Shown here piece by piece: positions 1-6,062 of a stretch of 11,053 nucleotides of DNA. The notes beneath the pieces are model-generated. The model had not been told where the DNA came from. It searched no databases and was given only the letters and a program-made list of their open reading frames with translations. The DNA comes from Acidobacteria bacterium CG_4_9_14_3_um_filter_49_7 (GTDB lineage Bacteria > Acidobacteriota > Holophagae > Thermotomaculales > Thermotomaculaceae), in the NCBI GenBank assembly GCA_002789615.1, contig PFTO01000200.1, positions 1 to 11,053 on the forward strand. Reading direction: 5' to 3'. Made by a program: the position numbers and the translations under genes. The number at the start of each line of letters is the position of its first letter. Within the stretch, counting starts at the first letter, position 1.

Positions 1-2
1 TG

Positions 3-302
3 GACAGAACGAAGCCCGGAAATGTTGTGGATCAGGTCATTTTGGAAATAGAGAGCTCTGACAGTATTGTACTGGGTATGTCACCAGAGGGGACAAGAAA
101 GAAAGTGGATCGCTGGAAAACAGGCTTTTACCGAATCGCGCGAGGCGCGAATATCCCAATTGTGCCAGTGATTCTAGATTACAGTAAGAAGATGATTCGA
201 TTTATGTCTTCATTCTTTCCCACGGGGGATTTGGAATCAGATATTTCATTTCTGCAGGGACTATTTGAGGGTGCGTATGCAAAGCACCTTGGCAAGTATT
301 GA
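3..302 (+). CDS. PlsC-family acyltransferase, 3' end only
   Basis: C-terminal ~99 residues of a membrane-associated acyltransferase of the lysophosphatidate acyltransferase (PlsC/LPLAT) type; the reading frame is open from base 3 and the start lies outside the window. Visible family marks are DRTKPGN near the left edge (block II-like), the substrate-binding block SPEGTRKK, and the block IV-like IPIVPVILDY. The HxxxxD catalytic block should lie upstream and is not visible. Such enzymes transfer an acyl chain to a glycerol phosphate lipid at the cytoplasmic membrane. The spacing of PEGTR and the tail PTGDLESDI resemble small 'glycerol acyltransferase' proteins of about 180-200 aa rather than full PlsC, so the exact acceptor is unknown. 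It ends in TGA at 300-302, 7 nt from the convergent sigma-factor stop. No terminator hairpin is visible in that gap. Confidence 0.85.
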   Translation, partial: DRTKPGNVVDQVILEIESSDSIVLGMSPEGTRKKVDRWKTGFYRIARGANIPIVPVILDYSKKMIRFMSSFFPTGDLESDISFLQGLFEGAYAKHLGKY

Positions 303-309
303 GAAAAAT

Positions 310-1158
310 TCAGTTCAGATAGCTTTTCAAAATCCCCCGGTAACGGGATCGGCGGATCTTTTTCAGGGTGCTTTTCTCAATCTGACGGACGCGTTCACGG
401 GAAAGATTGACAAGTTGGCCGATTTCCTGGAGAGTTTTGGGGTCTTCACCGTTGAGTCCGTAGCGGTGGCTCAGGATTTTGACTTCTCTTTCATTCAGCA
501 TTGACAGTGATTCATCCAGGTCGTCAAGAAAAGATTGCTTAATCAGATTTTCGTCTGCTCCAGGGATAGAAACCTGCTCGATAAGATCTTCCAGTGAAAC
601 GTCCGCGTCATCGGAAAGAGCTGCGTTCAGTGACTGTGCCTCAACTACCTTGGAAAGGATAGAGCGAAGCTGAAGTTCCGTGATGTCCAGTTCCTCTGCA
701 ACTTCTATAGGGGAGGGCTCCCGGCCCAGCTCCTTCTGAAGTTTATTCTGGACTCTGGATATGTTGTTAAAGAGGTTCAACGTCTTGTGAGATACCCGAA
801 AAACACCACTTTGTTCAGATATGGCGTGGATGATCGACTGCCTGATCCACCAGACAGCGTATGTGATAAATTTGACGTTCCGATCGGGATCAAAGCGTTT
901 ACCTGCTTCAATCAATCCGAGGTTTCCTTCATTTATAAGGTCCATAAAGGGAACGCCTCGTCCCCGGTAGTTTTTTGCAACGGAAACAACAAATTTCAAG
1001 TTGGCTTCCACCAGCTTTTTCAGGGACTTATTGTCTCCCTTCTGGATTTTCCGGGCGAGGGCTTTTTCTTCGTCAGGGGTGATGCGGGGCAGTTCATTGA
1101 TTTCGTGCAGGTACTGCTTCAGTGCCTGTTCGTCTTCATAGAACCGTTTATTTGCCAT
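310..1158 (-). CDS. Sigma-70 family RNA polymerase sigma factor (group 1/2, short form)
   Basis: Sigma factor of 282 aa. Region 1.2 (about residues 9-40, YLHEINELP), region 2 (50-116), region 3 (about 125-200) and region 4 (about 215-275) are present; region 1.1 is absent, as in the short primary sigma factors of Bacteroidota. Region 2.1/2.2 has NLKFVVSVAKNY and DLINEGNLGLI. Region 2.3 has KFITYAVWWIRQ with the melting aromatics Y100, W103 and W104. Region 4.2 has SRERVRQIE, with R254, E255 and R258 matching the E. coli -35 contacts R584, E585 and R588. By my hand alignment, E. coli T440 (-10 contact) is I110, and the extended -10 contacts H455 and E458 are K125 and N128. I chose the ATG at 1158 over an in-frame TTG at 1185 because it begins the conserved N-terminus. 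That start overlaps the end of hspR by 11 nt and has only a weak GA-rich ribosome site, so translational coupling is likely. It is the last gene of the dnaK operon. It could be the housekeeping factor or a stress factor; the window cannot decide. Confidence 0.93.
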   Translation of the reverse strand: MANKRFYEDEQALKQYLHEINELPRITPDEEKALARKIQKGDNKSLKKLVEANLKFVVSVAKNYRGRGVPFMDLINEGNLGLIEAGKRFDPDRNVKFITYAVWWIRQSIIHAISEQSGVFRVSHKTLNLFNNISRVQNKLQKELGREPSPIEVAEELDITELQLRSILSKVVEAQSLNAALSDDADVSLEDLIEQVSIPGADENLIKQSFLDDLDESLSMLNEREVKILSHRYGLNGEDPKTLQEIGQLVNLSRERVRQIEKSTLKKIRRSRYRGILKSYLN

Positions 1159-1561
1159 CTTCGTTCTCAATGTCCAGACGGACAATACCTGTTCTGGGGA
1201 TTTTCACAAGAGCATTCCGAATTTTCTCCTTTCCATTGTCGAGATGATCAATGATGATTTTCTGCAGGGCACCGGCAAGCTGATTAATTTCCTGTTGCAT
1301 CTGCTCCATTTTCCCTCGCATGTTGAGAATAACTTCGATTCCGGCAAGGTTGACCCCGAGATCTCTGGCAAGGTTCAGTATGACTTCGAGGCGCTTCAAG
1401 TCATTTTCAGAATAAAGACGAGTGTTCCCGTCGGTTCGGGAAGGCGTCACAAGGCCGTGTTTTTCGTATAGTCGGAGGGTCTGGGGGTGGATGTCGTACA
1501 TGTTGGCAACTACACTGATCATGTAATACGGTTCCGAGTCTTTTTGCTTATGACCTGCCAT
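1148..1561 (-). CDS. hspR: HspR-type MerR-family heat-shock repressor
   Basis: MerR-family regulator of 137 aa. A winged helix-turn-helix spans about residues 12-58; the signature MISVVANMYDIHPQTLRLYE followed by KHGLVTPSRT and NTRLYS is the HspR pattern. A hydrophobic/charged coiled-coil-like dimerisation helix follows (about 60-115), with NLAGIEVILNM typical of the subfamily, and then a short acidic tail. There is no cysteine pattern for metal sensing. In Streptomyces and Helicobacter, HspR represses dnaK-type operons at HAIR inverted repeats, and in Streptomyces DnaK acts as its co-repressor. Here it lies 36 nt downstream of dnaJ in the same direction, with AGGAG at 1568-1572, 6 nt before the ATG. 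Its 3' end overlaps the sigma gene. Autoregulation through the dnaK promoter is inferred from family behaviour and operon position. Confidence 0.92.
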   Translation of the reverse strand: MAGHKQKDSEPYYMISVVANMYDIHPQTLRLYEKHGLVTPSRTDGNTRLYSENDLKRLEVILNLARDLGVNLAGIEVILNMRGKMEQMQQEINQLAGALQKIIIDHLDNGKEKIRNALVKIPRTGIVRLDIENEDGK

Positions 1562-1597
1562 CTTATTCTCCTGTTTGATCCTCTCTATTGAAGCACA

Positions 1598-2713
1598 TCA
1601 TTTCTCCGTTGGCAAATGTTTGCGAATATCCGGGTTCTCAAACTCGGAGAGTTCCCGTAAGAGTTCTCTTACACGTGTATTTCGAGTATCTGGTGTCTGG
1701 AGTGTGATTTCCAGGAACATGTTTCCTGGCGTTCCGGTTCTGAGAGACTTAATCCCCTTGCCGCGAATCCGGATTTTCTGGCCACATTGGGTTCCCGGTG
1801 GTATGCGCACAGTTGTGATTCCCGATACCGTAGGCACCTTGATCTTGCAGCCTAGTGCTGCTTCTGAAACGGTCACTGGGAGGGTTAGGTAGATGTTGTC
1901 TCCCACTCGCCGAAAGAAAGGGTGGGGCTCTATGTTTGTAATAATGAATAAGTCACCGGCAGGGCCACCGGCCAGACCGGCTTCTCCCTTTCCCGCGATT
2001 CGGATTTTGGAACCATTATCCACTCCGGCAGGAATCCGGACATTGATGGTTTCAGAAATTGGATTGCGGCCGGACCCGCCGCAGCTATTGCATTGTGCCT
2101 CCTGAATTTGCCCGCTTCCCCCGCACATTGAGCACGGACGTTGAACGTGAAACAAGCCCCCTCCGGCGGTTTCCCGACCGGTGCCATTACAGCGGGAGCA
2201 GACAGTGGGTCGAGCGATGGGTACATGACCTTTTCCATCACAGGTGGTACAGGGCTTGCTTCGACTGACGCGAATCCTGGATGTGACACCGTTCACGGCA
2301 TCCTCAAAACTGAGTTTCATGCTGTATTGAATATCCTGTCCCCGCCTGGGTGCATGGGAGCGGGGTGCGCCGGAGCTTTGAAAGCCACCGGCTCCGCGAT
2401 TAAACATGTCAAAAATCTCTGAGAAATCGACCCCTCCAGATCCCCCGAATCCGCCAAACCCGTTGAAATCAGGTCCGGGGCCACCAGCTCGATCTCCAAC
2501 AAAACCATAGGTATCGTATTGTTCCTTCAGTTTGGGGTCCGAAAGCACGGAGTTTGCCTCAGAGATTTCCTTGAACCTTTTTTCGGCATCAGCATCACCC
2601 GGATTAACATCCGGGTGATACTTTCGCGCCAGTTTTCGGTAGGCTTTCTTAACTTCTGCGGCCGACGCCCCCTTGGGCAATCCAAGGACGGCGTAATAAT
2701 CCTTGTTGGACAT
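1598..2713 (-). CDS. dnaJ: Chaperone protein DnaJ (type I Hsp40)
   Basis: Full-length type I DnaJ of 371 aa. The J domain (about residues 4-70) carries the HPD motif at 33-35 that stimulates DnaK ATPase. A glycine/phenylalanine-rich linker follows (about 77-111). The zinc-binding domain has four CxxCxGxG repeats at 155-162, 172-179, 194-201 and 208-215, all intact. The two C-terminal substrate-binding beta domains follow (about 216-350). It delivers unfolded polypeptides to DnaK in the cytoplasm. The ATG lies 11 nt after the dnaK stop. No good Shine-Dalgarno is visible before it, which suggests translational coupling to dnaK. It is second in the dnaK-dnaJ-hspR-sigma operon. Length and motifs are normal for the family. 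Confidence 0.98.
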   Translation of the reverse strand: MSNKDYYAVLGLPKGASAAEVKKAYRKLARKYHPDVNPGDADAEKRFKEISEANSVLSDPKLKEQYDTYGFVGDRAGGPGPDFNGFGGFGGSGGVDFSEIFDMFNRGAGGFQSSGAPRSHAPRRGQDIQYSMKLSFEDAVNGVTSRIRVSRSKPCTTCDGKGHVPIARPTVCSRCNGTGRETAGGGLFHVQRPCSMCGGSGQIQEAQCNSCGGSGRNPISETINVRIPAGVDNGSKIRIAGKGEAGLAGGPAGDLFIITNIEPHPFFRRVGDNIYLTLPVTVSEAALGCKIKVPTVSGITTVRIPPGTQCGQKIRIRGKGIKSLRTGTPGNMFLEITLQTPDTRNTRVRELLRELSEFENPDIRKHLPTEK

Positions 2714-2724
2714 GGGTTATTCCG

Positions 2725-4638
2725 TTAGTCCTCATCCACAACTTCAGCATCTACGACATTGTCATCACCCTTATCAGTATCATTGTCCGTTGTATTTCCT
2801 TGAGCCGCTTCAGGTCCTGAACCCGCTCCTGAGCCAGTGTTTTCTCCACCGTAGAGGATGCTGGAAATCTTGTGGGAAGCGGTGGTCAGGTTGTTCATGG
2901 CAGTGTTAATGGCTTCCACATCGTCACTTTTCATGGCTGTTTTCAAAGAAGCAATACCACTTTCCACCGCTTCCTTGTCTTCTGCCGGGATTTTTTCTTT
3001 GTTTTCGTTAAGAAGTTTTTCCATCTGATAAACAAAGGTTTCTGCGTGGTTCTTCGCTTCTATCAGCTCCTGTTTCTTCTTGTCCTCGTCAGCATGTGTT
3101 TCTGCTTCCCGAATCATCCTATCTATTTCATCTTTTCCAAGGCCGCTGGACGCGGTGATGGTGATCTTTTGTTCCTTCCCTGTTCCCTTGTCTTTGGCTG
3201 AGACATTTACAATGCCATTCGCATCAATATCGAAGGTTACTTCAATTTGAGGTACGCTCCTCGGTGCGGGCGGGATTCCCACCAGGTGAAATTTTCCCAG
3301 TGTTTTATTGTCTTGTGCAAGAGGCCGTTCACCCTGGAGAACGTGAATTTCAACAGAAGTCTGGTTATCAGCAGCTGTCGTAAACACTTCCGATTTCCGG
3401 GTGGGAATTGTTGTGTTTCTTTCTATCATACGGGTAAACTGGCCACCGAGGGTTTCAATTCCCAATGTCAGCGGTGTAACATCGAGAAGCAGAACGTCTT
3501 TGACGTCTCCGGCAAGAACGCCACCCTGAACTGCCGCACCAATGGCGACCACTTCATCCGGGTTGACACCCTTGTGAGGGTCCTGACCGAAGAATTCCTT
3601 CACTTTTGCCTGGACCAGCGGAATCCGGGTCGAACCACCCACCAGGACAACCGCGGCGATTTCGGAAATACTGAGTCCGGAATCTTCCAGTGCCTTTTTG
3701 CAGGGGCCCATGGTTCTGTTCACCATGTCTTCAATCATTGACTCCAGTTTTGATCGTGTGAGTTTCAAAGTCAGATGTTTGGGGCCCGAGGCATCTGCCG
3801 TAATAAACGGAAGGTTGATCTCTGTTTCCATCATGGATGAAAGCTCGATCTTAGCCTTTTCAGCTGCTTCCCGGAGCCTTTGCAGCGCCATCTTGTCGCC
3901 GGACAGATCAATGCCTGAGTCCTTCTTGAACTCCGTTACGATCCAGTCAATAATTTTGTGATCTACATTATCGCCGCCGAGGTGGGTGTCGCCGTTGGTG
4001 GCTTTCACTTCTACAACGCCATCTCCCACTTCCAGGATTGAAATATCAAAGGTACCGCCGCCGAAGTCGTACACCGCGATGACTTCGTCTGATTTTTTGT
4101 CAAGGCCATAGGCCAGGGCGGCTGCAGTGGGCTCATTGATGATTCGTTTCACGTCCAGCCCCGCAATCTTTCCGGCGTCTTTCGTTGCCTGACGCTGGGC
4201 ATCGTTGAAATATGCGGGTACCGTAATGACGGCTTCAGTGACAGTTTCGCCGAGATGGTCTTCAGCGGCCTGCTTCAGTTTCTGGAGAATTTTTGCTGAG
4301 ATTTCCTGAGGGGCAATAAGTTTACCTTCAATTTTGACGCGCACATCACCATTGTCAGCCTTTTGAATCTTGTATGGTATCATTTTCATTTCTTCCGAGA
4401 CTTCCTCGTACCGACGACCCATGAACCGCTTAATGGAATATACGGTCTTTTCGGGGTTGGTTACAGCCTGTCTTTTGGCCACCTGCCCCACAAGTGTTTC
4501 ATTATTCTTTGCATATCCGACAACGGATGGAGTGGTGCGCCCACCTTCCTGGTTGGGGATAACAGTTGCCTCTGTTCCTTCCATCACGGCAACCACGGAA
4601 TTCGTGGTTCCCAAGTCAATTCCAATGATTTTTCCCAT
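2725..4638 (-). CDS. dnaK: Chaperone protein DnaK (Hsp70)
   Basis: Hsp70 of 637 aa, normal length. The nucleotide-binding domain opens with GIDLGTTNS (6-14, phosphate 1 loop), then AVITVPAYFNDAQRQATKDA, VYDFGGGTFDISIL (phosphate 2) and VVLVGGSTRIP (adenosine site). The hydrophobic interdomain linker DVLLLDVTPLTLGIE leads to the beta-sandwich substrate domain, ending near GIVNVSAKDKGTGKEQKI. A helical lid follows, with an acidic, low-complexity tail ending AEVVDED. It is an ATP-dependent foldase in the cytoplasm that works with DnaJ and with the exchange factor GrpE, which is not encoded nearby. The start is set by GGAGG at 4644-4648, 5 nt before the ATG. It is the first gene of the heat-shock operon. 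In HspR systems DnaK is also the repressor's partner, which would make this protein both product and sensor. Confidence 0.99.
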   Translation of the reverse strand: MGKIIGIDLGTTNSVVAVMEGTEATVIPNQEGGRTTPSVVGYAKNNETLVGQVAKRQAVTNPEKTVYSIKRFMGRRYEEVSEEMKMIPYKIQKADNGDVRVKIEGKLIAPQEISAKILQKLKQAAEDHLGETVTEAVITVPAYFNDAQRQATKDAGKIAGLDVKRIINEPTAAALAYGLDKKSDEVIAVYDFGGGTFDISILEVGDGVVEVKATNGDTHLGGDNVDHKIIDWIVTEFKKDSGIDLSGDKMALQRLREAAEKAKIELSSMMETEINLPFITADASGPKHLTLKLTRSKLESMIEDMVNRTMGPCKKALEDSGLSISEIAAVVLVGGSTRIPLVQAKVKEFFGQDPHKGVNPDEVVAIGAAVQGGVLAGDVKDVLLLDVTPLTLGIETLGGQFTRMIERNTTIPTRKSEVFTTAADNQTSVEIHVLQGERPLAQDNKTLGKFHLVGIPPAPRSVPQIEVTFDIDANGIVNVSAKDKGTGKEQKITITASSGLGKDEIDRMIREAETHADEDKKKQELIEAKNHAETFVYQMEKLLNENKEKIPAEDKEAVESGIASLKTAMKSDDVEAINTAMNNLTTASHKISSILYGGENTGSGAGSGPEAAQGNTTDNDTDKGDDNVVDAEVVDED

Positions 4639-4659
4639 ATTTGCCTCCGTAACGAGAAA

Positions 4660-4685
4660 ACTTTATCACAACGATAGTATAAAGT
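4660..4685. promoter_or_regulatory. Inverted repeat across the dnaK -10/start region (candidate operator)
   Basis: Perfect 7-bp inverted repeat ACTTTAT-N12-ATAAAGT (arms 4660-4666 and 4679-4685). It overlaps the -10 hexamer and the expected transcription start of dnaK, an ideal place for a repressor. Centre-to-centre spacing of the arms is 19 bp, close to two helical turns. It does not match the HAIR or CIRCE consensus. The arms are A/T-rich and part of the match comes from the TATACT element, so chance is possible. Confidence 0.4.
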
Positions 4686-4704
4686 CTTAGTGTGTTGTTG
4701 TCAA
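4676..4704 (-). promoter_or_regulatory. dnaK operon promoter
   Basis: On the minus strand the -35 TTGACA (4699-4704) is followed after exactly 17 nt by TATACT (-10, 4676-4681). This is five to six of six at each element and optimal spacing. A start near 4669 would give a leader of about 30 nt containing the GGAGG of dnaK. This is the only strong promoter seen for the four-gene operon. It looks like a normal housekeeping promoter, so heat control would come from a repressor rather than from a special sigma factor. Confidence 0.8.
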
Positions 4705-4705
4705 G
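4685..4705. promoter_or_regulatory. Degenerate HAIR-like site over the dnaK -35
   Basis: The HspR box HAIR is CTTGAGT-N7-ACTCAAG. Positions 4685-4705 read TCTTAGT-N7-TGTCAAG, matching 9 of 14 with the correct 7-nt spacer. Five of the matches (TCAAG) partly reflect the -35 hexamer itself. The position is right for repression by the operon's own HspR, but the match is weak. Confidence 0.25.
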
Positions 4706-4790
4706 TGTATTTCAAAAAAAGATATCCAGCTTTGCCATGGTGGCCTGGGCGTAGGGAGCCTAATGTCCATGGAAGGGCGTTAAAGGAAAG

Positions 4791-4861
4791 AAAAAAACGA
4801 GGTGTTCAGTCTGATGCTTTTGTGTTGCCTGTTTCTTATCCTGCACTCAACCTCAATCTTG
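4791..4861 (-). terminator. Weak candidate terminator after the DHH gene
   Basis: Downstream of the DHH stop, the minus strand carries GAGGTTGAGT (4845-4854) and later ACTGAACACCTC (4799-4810), which can pair imperfectly. A T7 run (4791-4797) follows directly after a CG. The arms are about 34 nt apart and the stem is broken, so efficiency is doubtful. Readthrough would run toward dnaK. The rest of the 4639-4887 gap holds the dnaK promoter and otherwise nothing recognised. Confidence 0.3.
4845..4861 (-). repeat. Copy 1 of a 17-nt sequence shared by two gene 3' ends
   Basis: Read on the minus strand this begins 26 nt past the DHH stop codon. It matches 15 of 17 positions of the sequence at 7840-7856, which begins 22 nt past the mutL stop in the same orientation relative to its gene. 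The core is AAGRTTGAGGTTGAG. It may be a dispersed 3'-end or terminator-associated repeat. Confidence 0.4.
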
Positions 4862-4867
4862 CGCTTT

Positions 4868-4890
4868 ACTCAAGCTTGACTCCAGAGTCA
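4868..4890. repeat. Nested palindromes at the DHH stop codon
   Basis: ACTCAAGCTTGACT (4868-4881) is a 14-bp palindrome with one mismatched pair, and TGACTCCAGAGTCA (4877-4890) is a perfect 6-bp inverted repeat. The second includes the TGA stop. The half-sites ACTCAAG and CTTGACT resemble HAIR halves, but their order and spacing are wrong for HspR. They lie about 165 nt upstream of the dnaK -35, so a role is uncertain. Confidence 0.3.
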
Positions 4891-5886
4891 GGAATAGAGC
4901 AGTTGAAATTGACCGGGTTCCACCGCAAAAAAGTGATAAAAGCGCTCCAGCATCGTGCGAACATTTTCCTTTGTGAACGGTATCTGACCACCTGCTGCCC
5001 GGGCGTGGCCGCCTGCTGTGCCGATTCCTTCAACCATGTGAATGGCCAGTCCACCCAGACGAATGCTATCCAAGGATGTGCGGATGGAAAAATGGAGCGT
5101 GTCTTTGTAACAGCCATAAACGAGAACAATTTTCACTCCTTCCATTCGGAGTAGGAAATCGGCCATTTCAGCCGGCATGTCCGGGTTGAAAGTCTGATCA
5201 ACATCCGCAACCAGGAAATGCTCGTAAACCTGTCCGGAAAGCAGGGCATCGCCTAGGTTGTGGTAGTACTCCTTTGGAAGGTCTGGGTTTTGGATCTGGC
5301 TCAGCAGTTCAGGATGAACCTCGGGAAATAAACCGAAAAAGATCTCTCTGTCCAGGTTGCCGGTGTCTCGGGCAAGGCCGTCAGTGTCGGTTTGAATGCC
5401 GTAAAAGAGTGCAGTTGCCAATTGACTGGAGATGGGAACATGCAGGCTTTTGAGATAACTGGTGACGATGGTTGAAGTGGAGCCTGCGCTAATACGGTGA
5501 TCTAGGAAACGACATTCAAAAGCATTTCCCTCCGATGGATGGTGGTCGATTACCAGAAGGGCGGGTCGATTTGCCGGGAAGATATTGTTTTGCATCCCTG
5601 GCTGAGAATCCACAAGGCAGAGATGCGAGTAATCTTCAAGATTTATTGAGCTGAAATGGCGAAGTGGAATGTCCAGCAGCTTTACCATAAGTTTGTTGTT
5701 CATTCTGCCGATAATGCCGTTGAAAACAATATCCGCCACTGTTTTGCATTGATGTGCAAACATGGCCTGAAGTCCGTAAGCGCCAGCCAGTGCGTCCGGG
5801 TCAGGGTTATTGTGCATGAGGATGCAGATCCTGTCACTACTGGAAATGCCGGTAAGAAGCTTTTTCAAGGCCGTTATCTCTTTCAT
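4888..5886 (-). CDS. DHH/DHHA1 family phosphoesterase (NrnA-like)
   Basis: Two-domain DHH phosphoesterase of 332 aa. The DHH domain has the metal-binding motifs HNNPDPDA (25-32), VDSQ (92-95), DHHPSEG (114-120) and QTDTDG (165-170), which coordinate two Mn2+. The C-terminal DHHA1 domain carries the GGHARAAGG motif (292-300) that binds substrate. Members hydrolyse short oligoribonucleotides (nanoRNase, NrnA), 3'-phosphoadenosine 5'-phosphate or cyclic-dinucleotide products. All metal ligands appear intact, so it should be active, but the substrate cannot be assigned from sequence. The variant HNNPDPDA, in place of the commoner HxNPDGDA, is seen in a subset of the family. No CBS or membrane domain is fused. 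It is transcribed away from mutL. The start ATG at 5884-5886 has no Shine-Dalgarno; see the TATAAT just upstream. Confidence 0.9.
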   Translation of the reverse strand: MKEITALKKLLTGISSSDRICILMHNNPDPDALAGAYGLQAMFAHQCKTVADIVFNGIIGRMNNKLMVKLLDIPLRHFSSINLEDYSHLCLVDSQPGMQNNIFPANRPALLVIDHHPSEGNAFECRFLDHRISAGSTSTIVTSYLKSLHVPISSQLATALFYGIQTDTDGLARDTGNLDREIFFGLFPEVHPELLSQIQNPDLPKEYYHNLGDALLSGQVYEHFLVADVDQTFNPDMPAEMADFLLRMEGVKIVLVYGCYKDTLHFSIRTSLDSIRLGGLAIHMVEGIGTAGGHARAAGGQIPFTKENVRTMLERFYHFFAVEPGQFQLLYS

Positions 5887-5894
5887 AGTATTTC

Positions 5895-5900
5895 ATTATA
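5895..5900 (-). promoter_or_regulatory. TATAAT -10 box 8 nt before the DHH start codon
   Basis: The minus strand reads TATAAT-GAAATACT-ATG. A start 6-8 nt after the -10 would fall on or next to the ATG, giving a leaderless or nearly leaderless mRNA. This fits the lack of a ribosome-binding site. The -35 region is poor (CTGGTT at 17 nt), so the assignment rests mainly on the perfect -10. Confidence 0.45.
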
Positions 5901-5940
5901 CATGAAAGTCGGGAAGAAACCAGATTGGTTGTATTGATGG

Positions 5941-5996
5941 AGGCGAACTCGCCTGCCGACTTCGCTGGTAGTGCGGGTTCACCAGGAACCTCGCCC
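5941..5996. repeat. Hairpin-rich intergenic element between the DHH gene and mutL
   Basis: A compact, more GC-rich segment with several complementary blocks. AGGCGAACTCGCCT (5941-5954) is a perfect inverted repeat. GGTTC-ACCAG-GAACC (5976-5990) is a 5-bp stem with a 5-nt loop. CTGGT (5965-5969) can also pair with ACCAG (5981-5985), and GGCGA (5942-5946) with TCGCC (5991-5995). The composition differs from the flanks and the design recalls REP-like dispersed elements. No second copy lies in this window. The rest of the 5887-6062 gap holds only the DHH -10 box and the mutL ribosome site (GGAGG, 6054-6058). Confidence 0.4.
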
Positions 5997-6062
5997 AGAA
6001 TTGCTGTTGGAAGCGATGGGTGAATCTGCAATAATGTGGATATTGACACTGGCGGAGGAAGA

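Noticed and set aside
303..309. Shared terminator between the convergent acyltransferase and sigma genes
   Set aside because: The gap is 7 nt and I found no convincing hairpin with a T-run in or near it.
1159..1185. TTG start nine codons upstream for the sigma factor
   Set aside because: The extra residues are not family-like, TTG is a poor start, and the ATG at 1158 begins the conserved N-terminus.
787..1254. Long plus-strand open frame opposite the sigma and hspR genes
   Set aside because: It is antisense to two clearly conserved proteins, and its translation shows no family features.
3247..3741. Long plus-strand open frame opposite dnaK
   Set aside because: It is a mirror of the dnaK codon pattern, with no ribosome site or recognisable protein.
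4639..4887. CIRCE element or full-consensus HAIR box upstream of dnaK
   Set aside because: No TTAGCACTC-N9-GAGTGCTAA and no intact CTTGAGT-N7-ACTCAAG; only a degenerate HAIR-like match is present.
4690..5154. Plus-strand open frame across the dnaK promoter gap and the DHH 3' end
   Set aside because: Most of it is antisense to the DHHA1 domain, and it begins inside the dnaK promoter; no family features.
5937..6023. 28-codon plus-strand open frame before mutL
   Set aside because: It coincides with the hairpin-rich element and has no convincing ribosome site or conserved look.
6036..6062. GTG start nine codons upstream for mutL
   Set aside because: It would place GGAGG inside the gene; the ATG at 6063 has that ribosome site and fits the MutL N-terminus.
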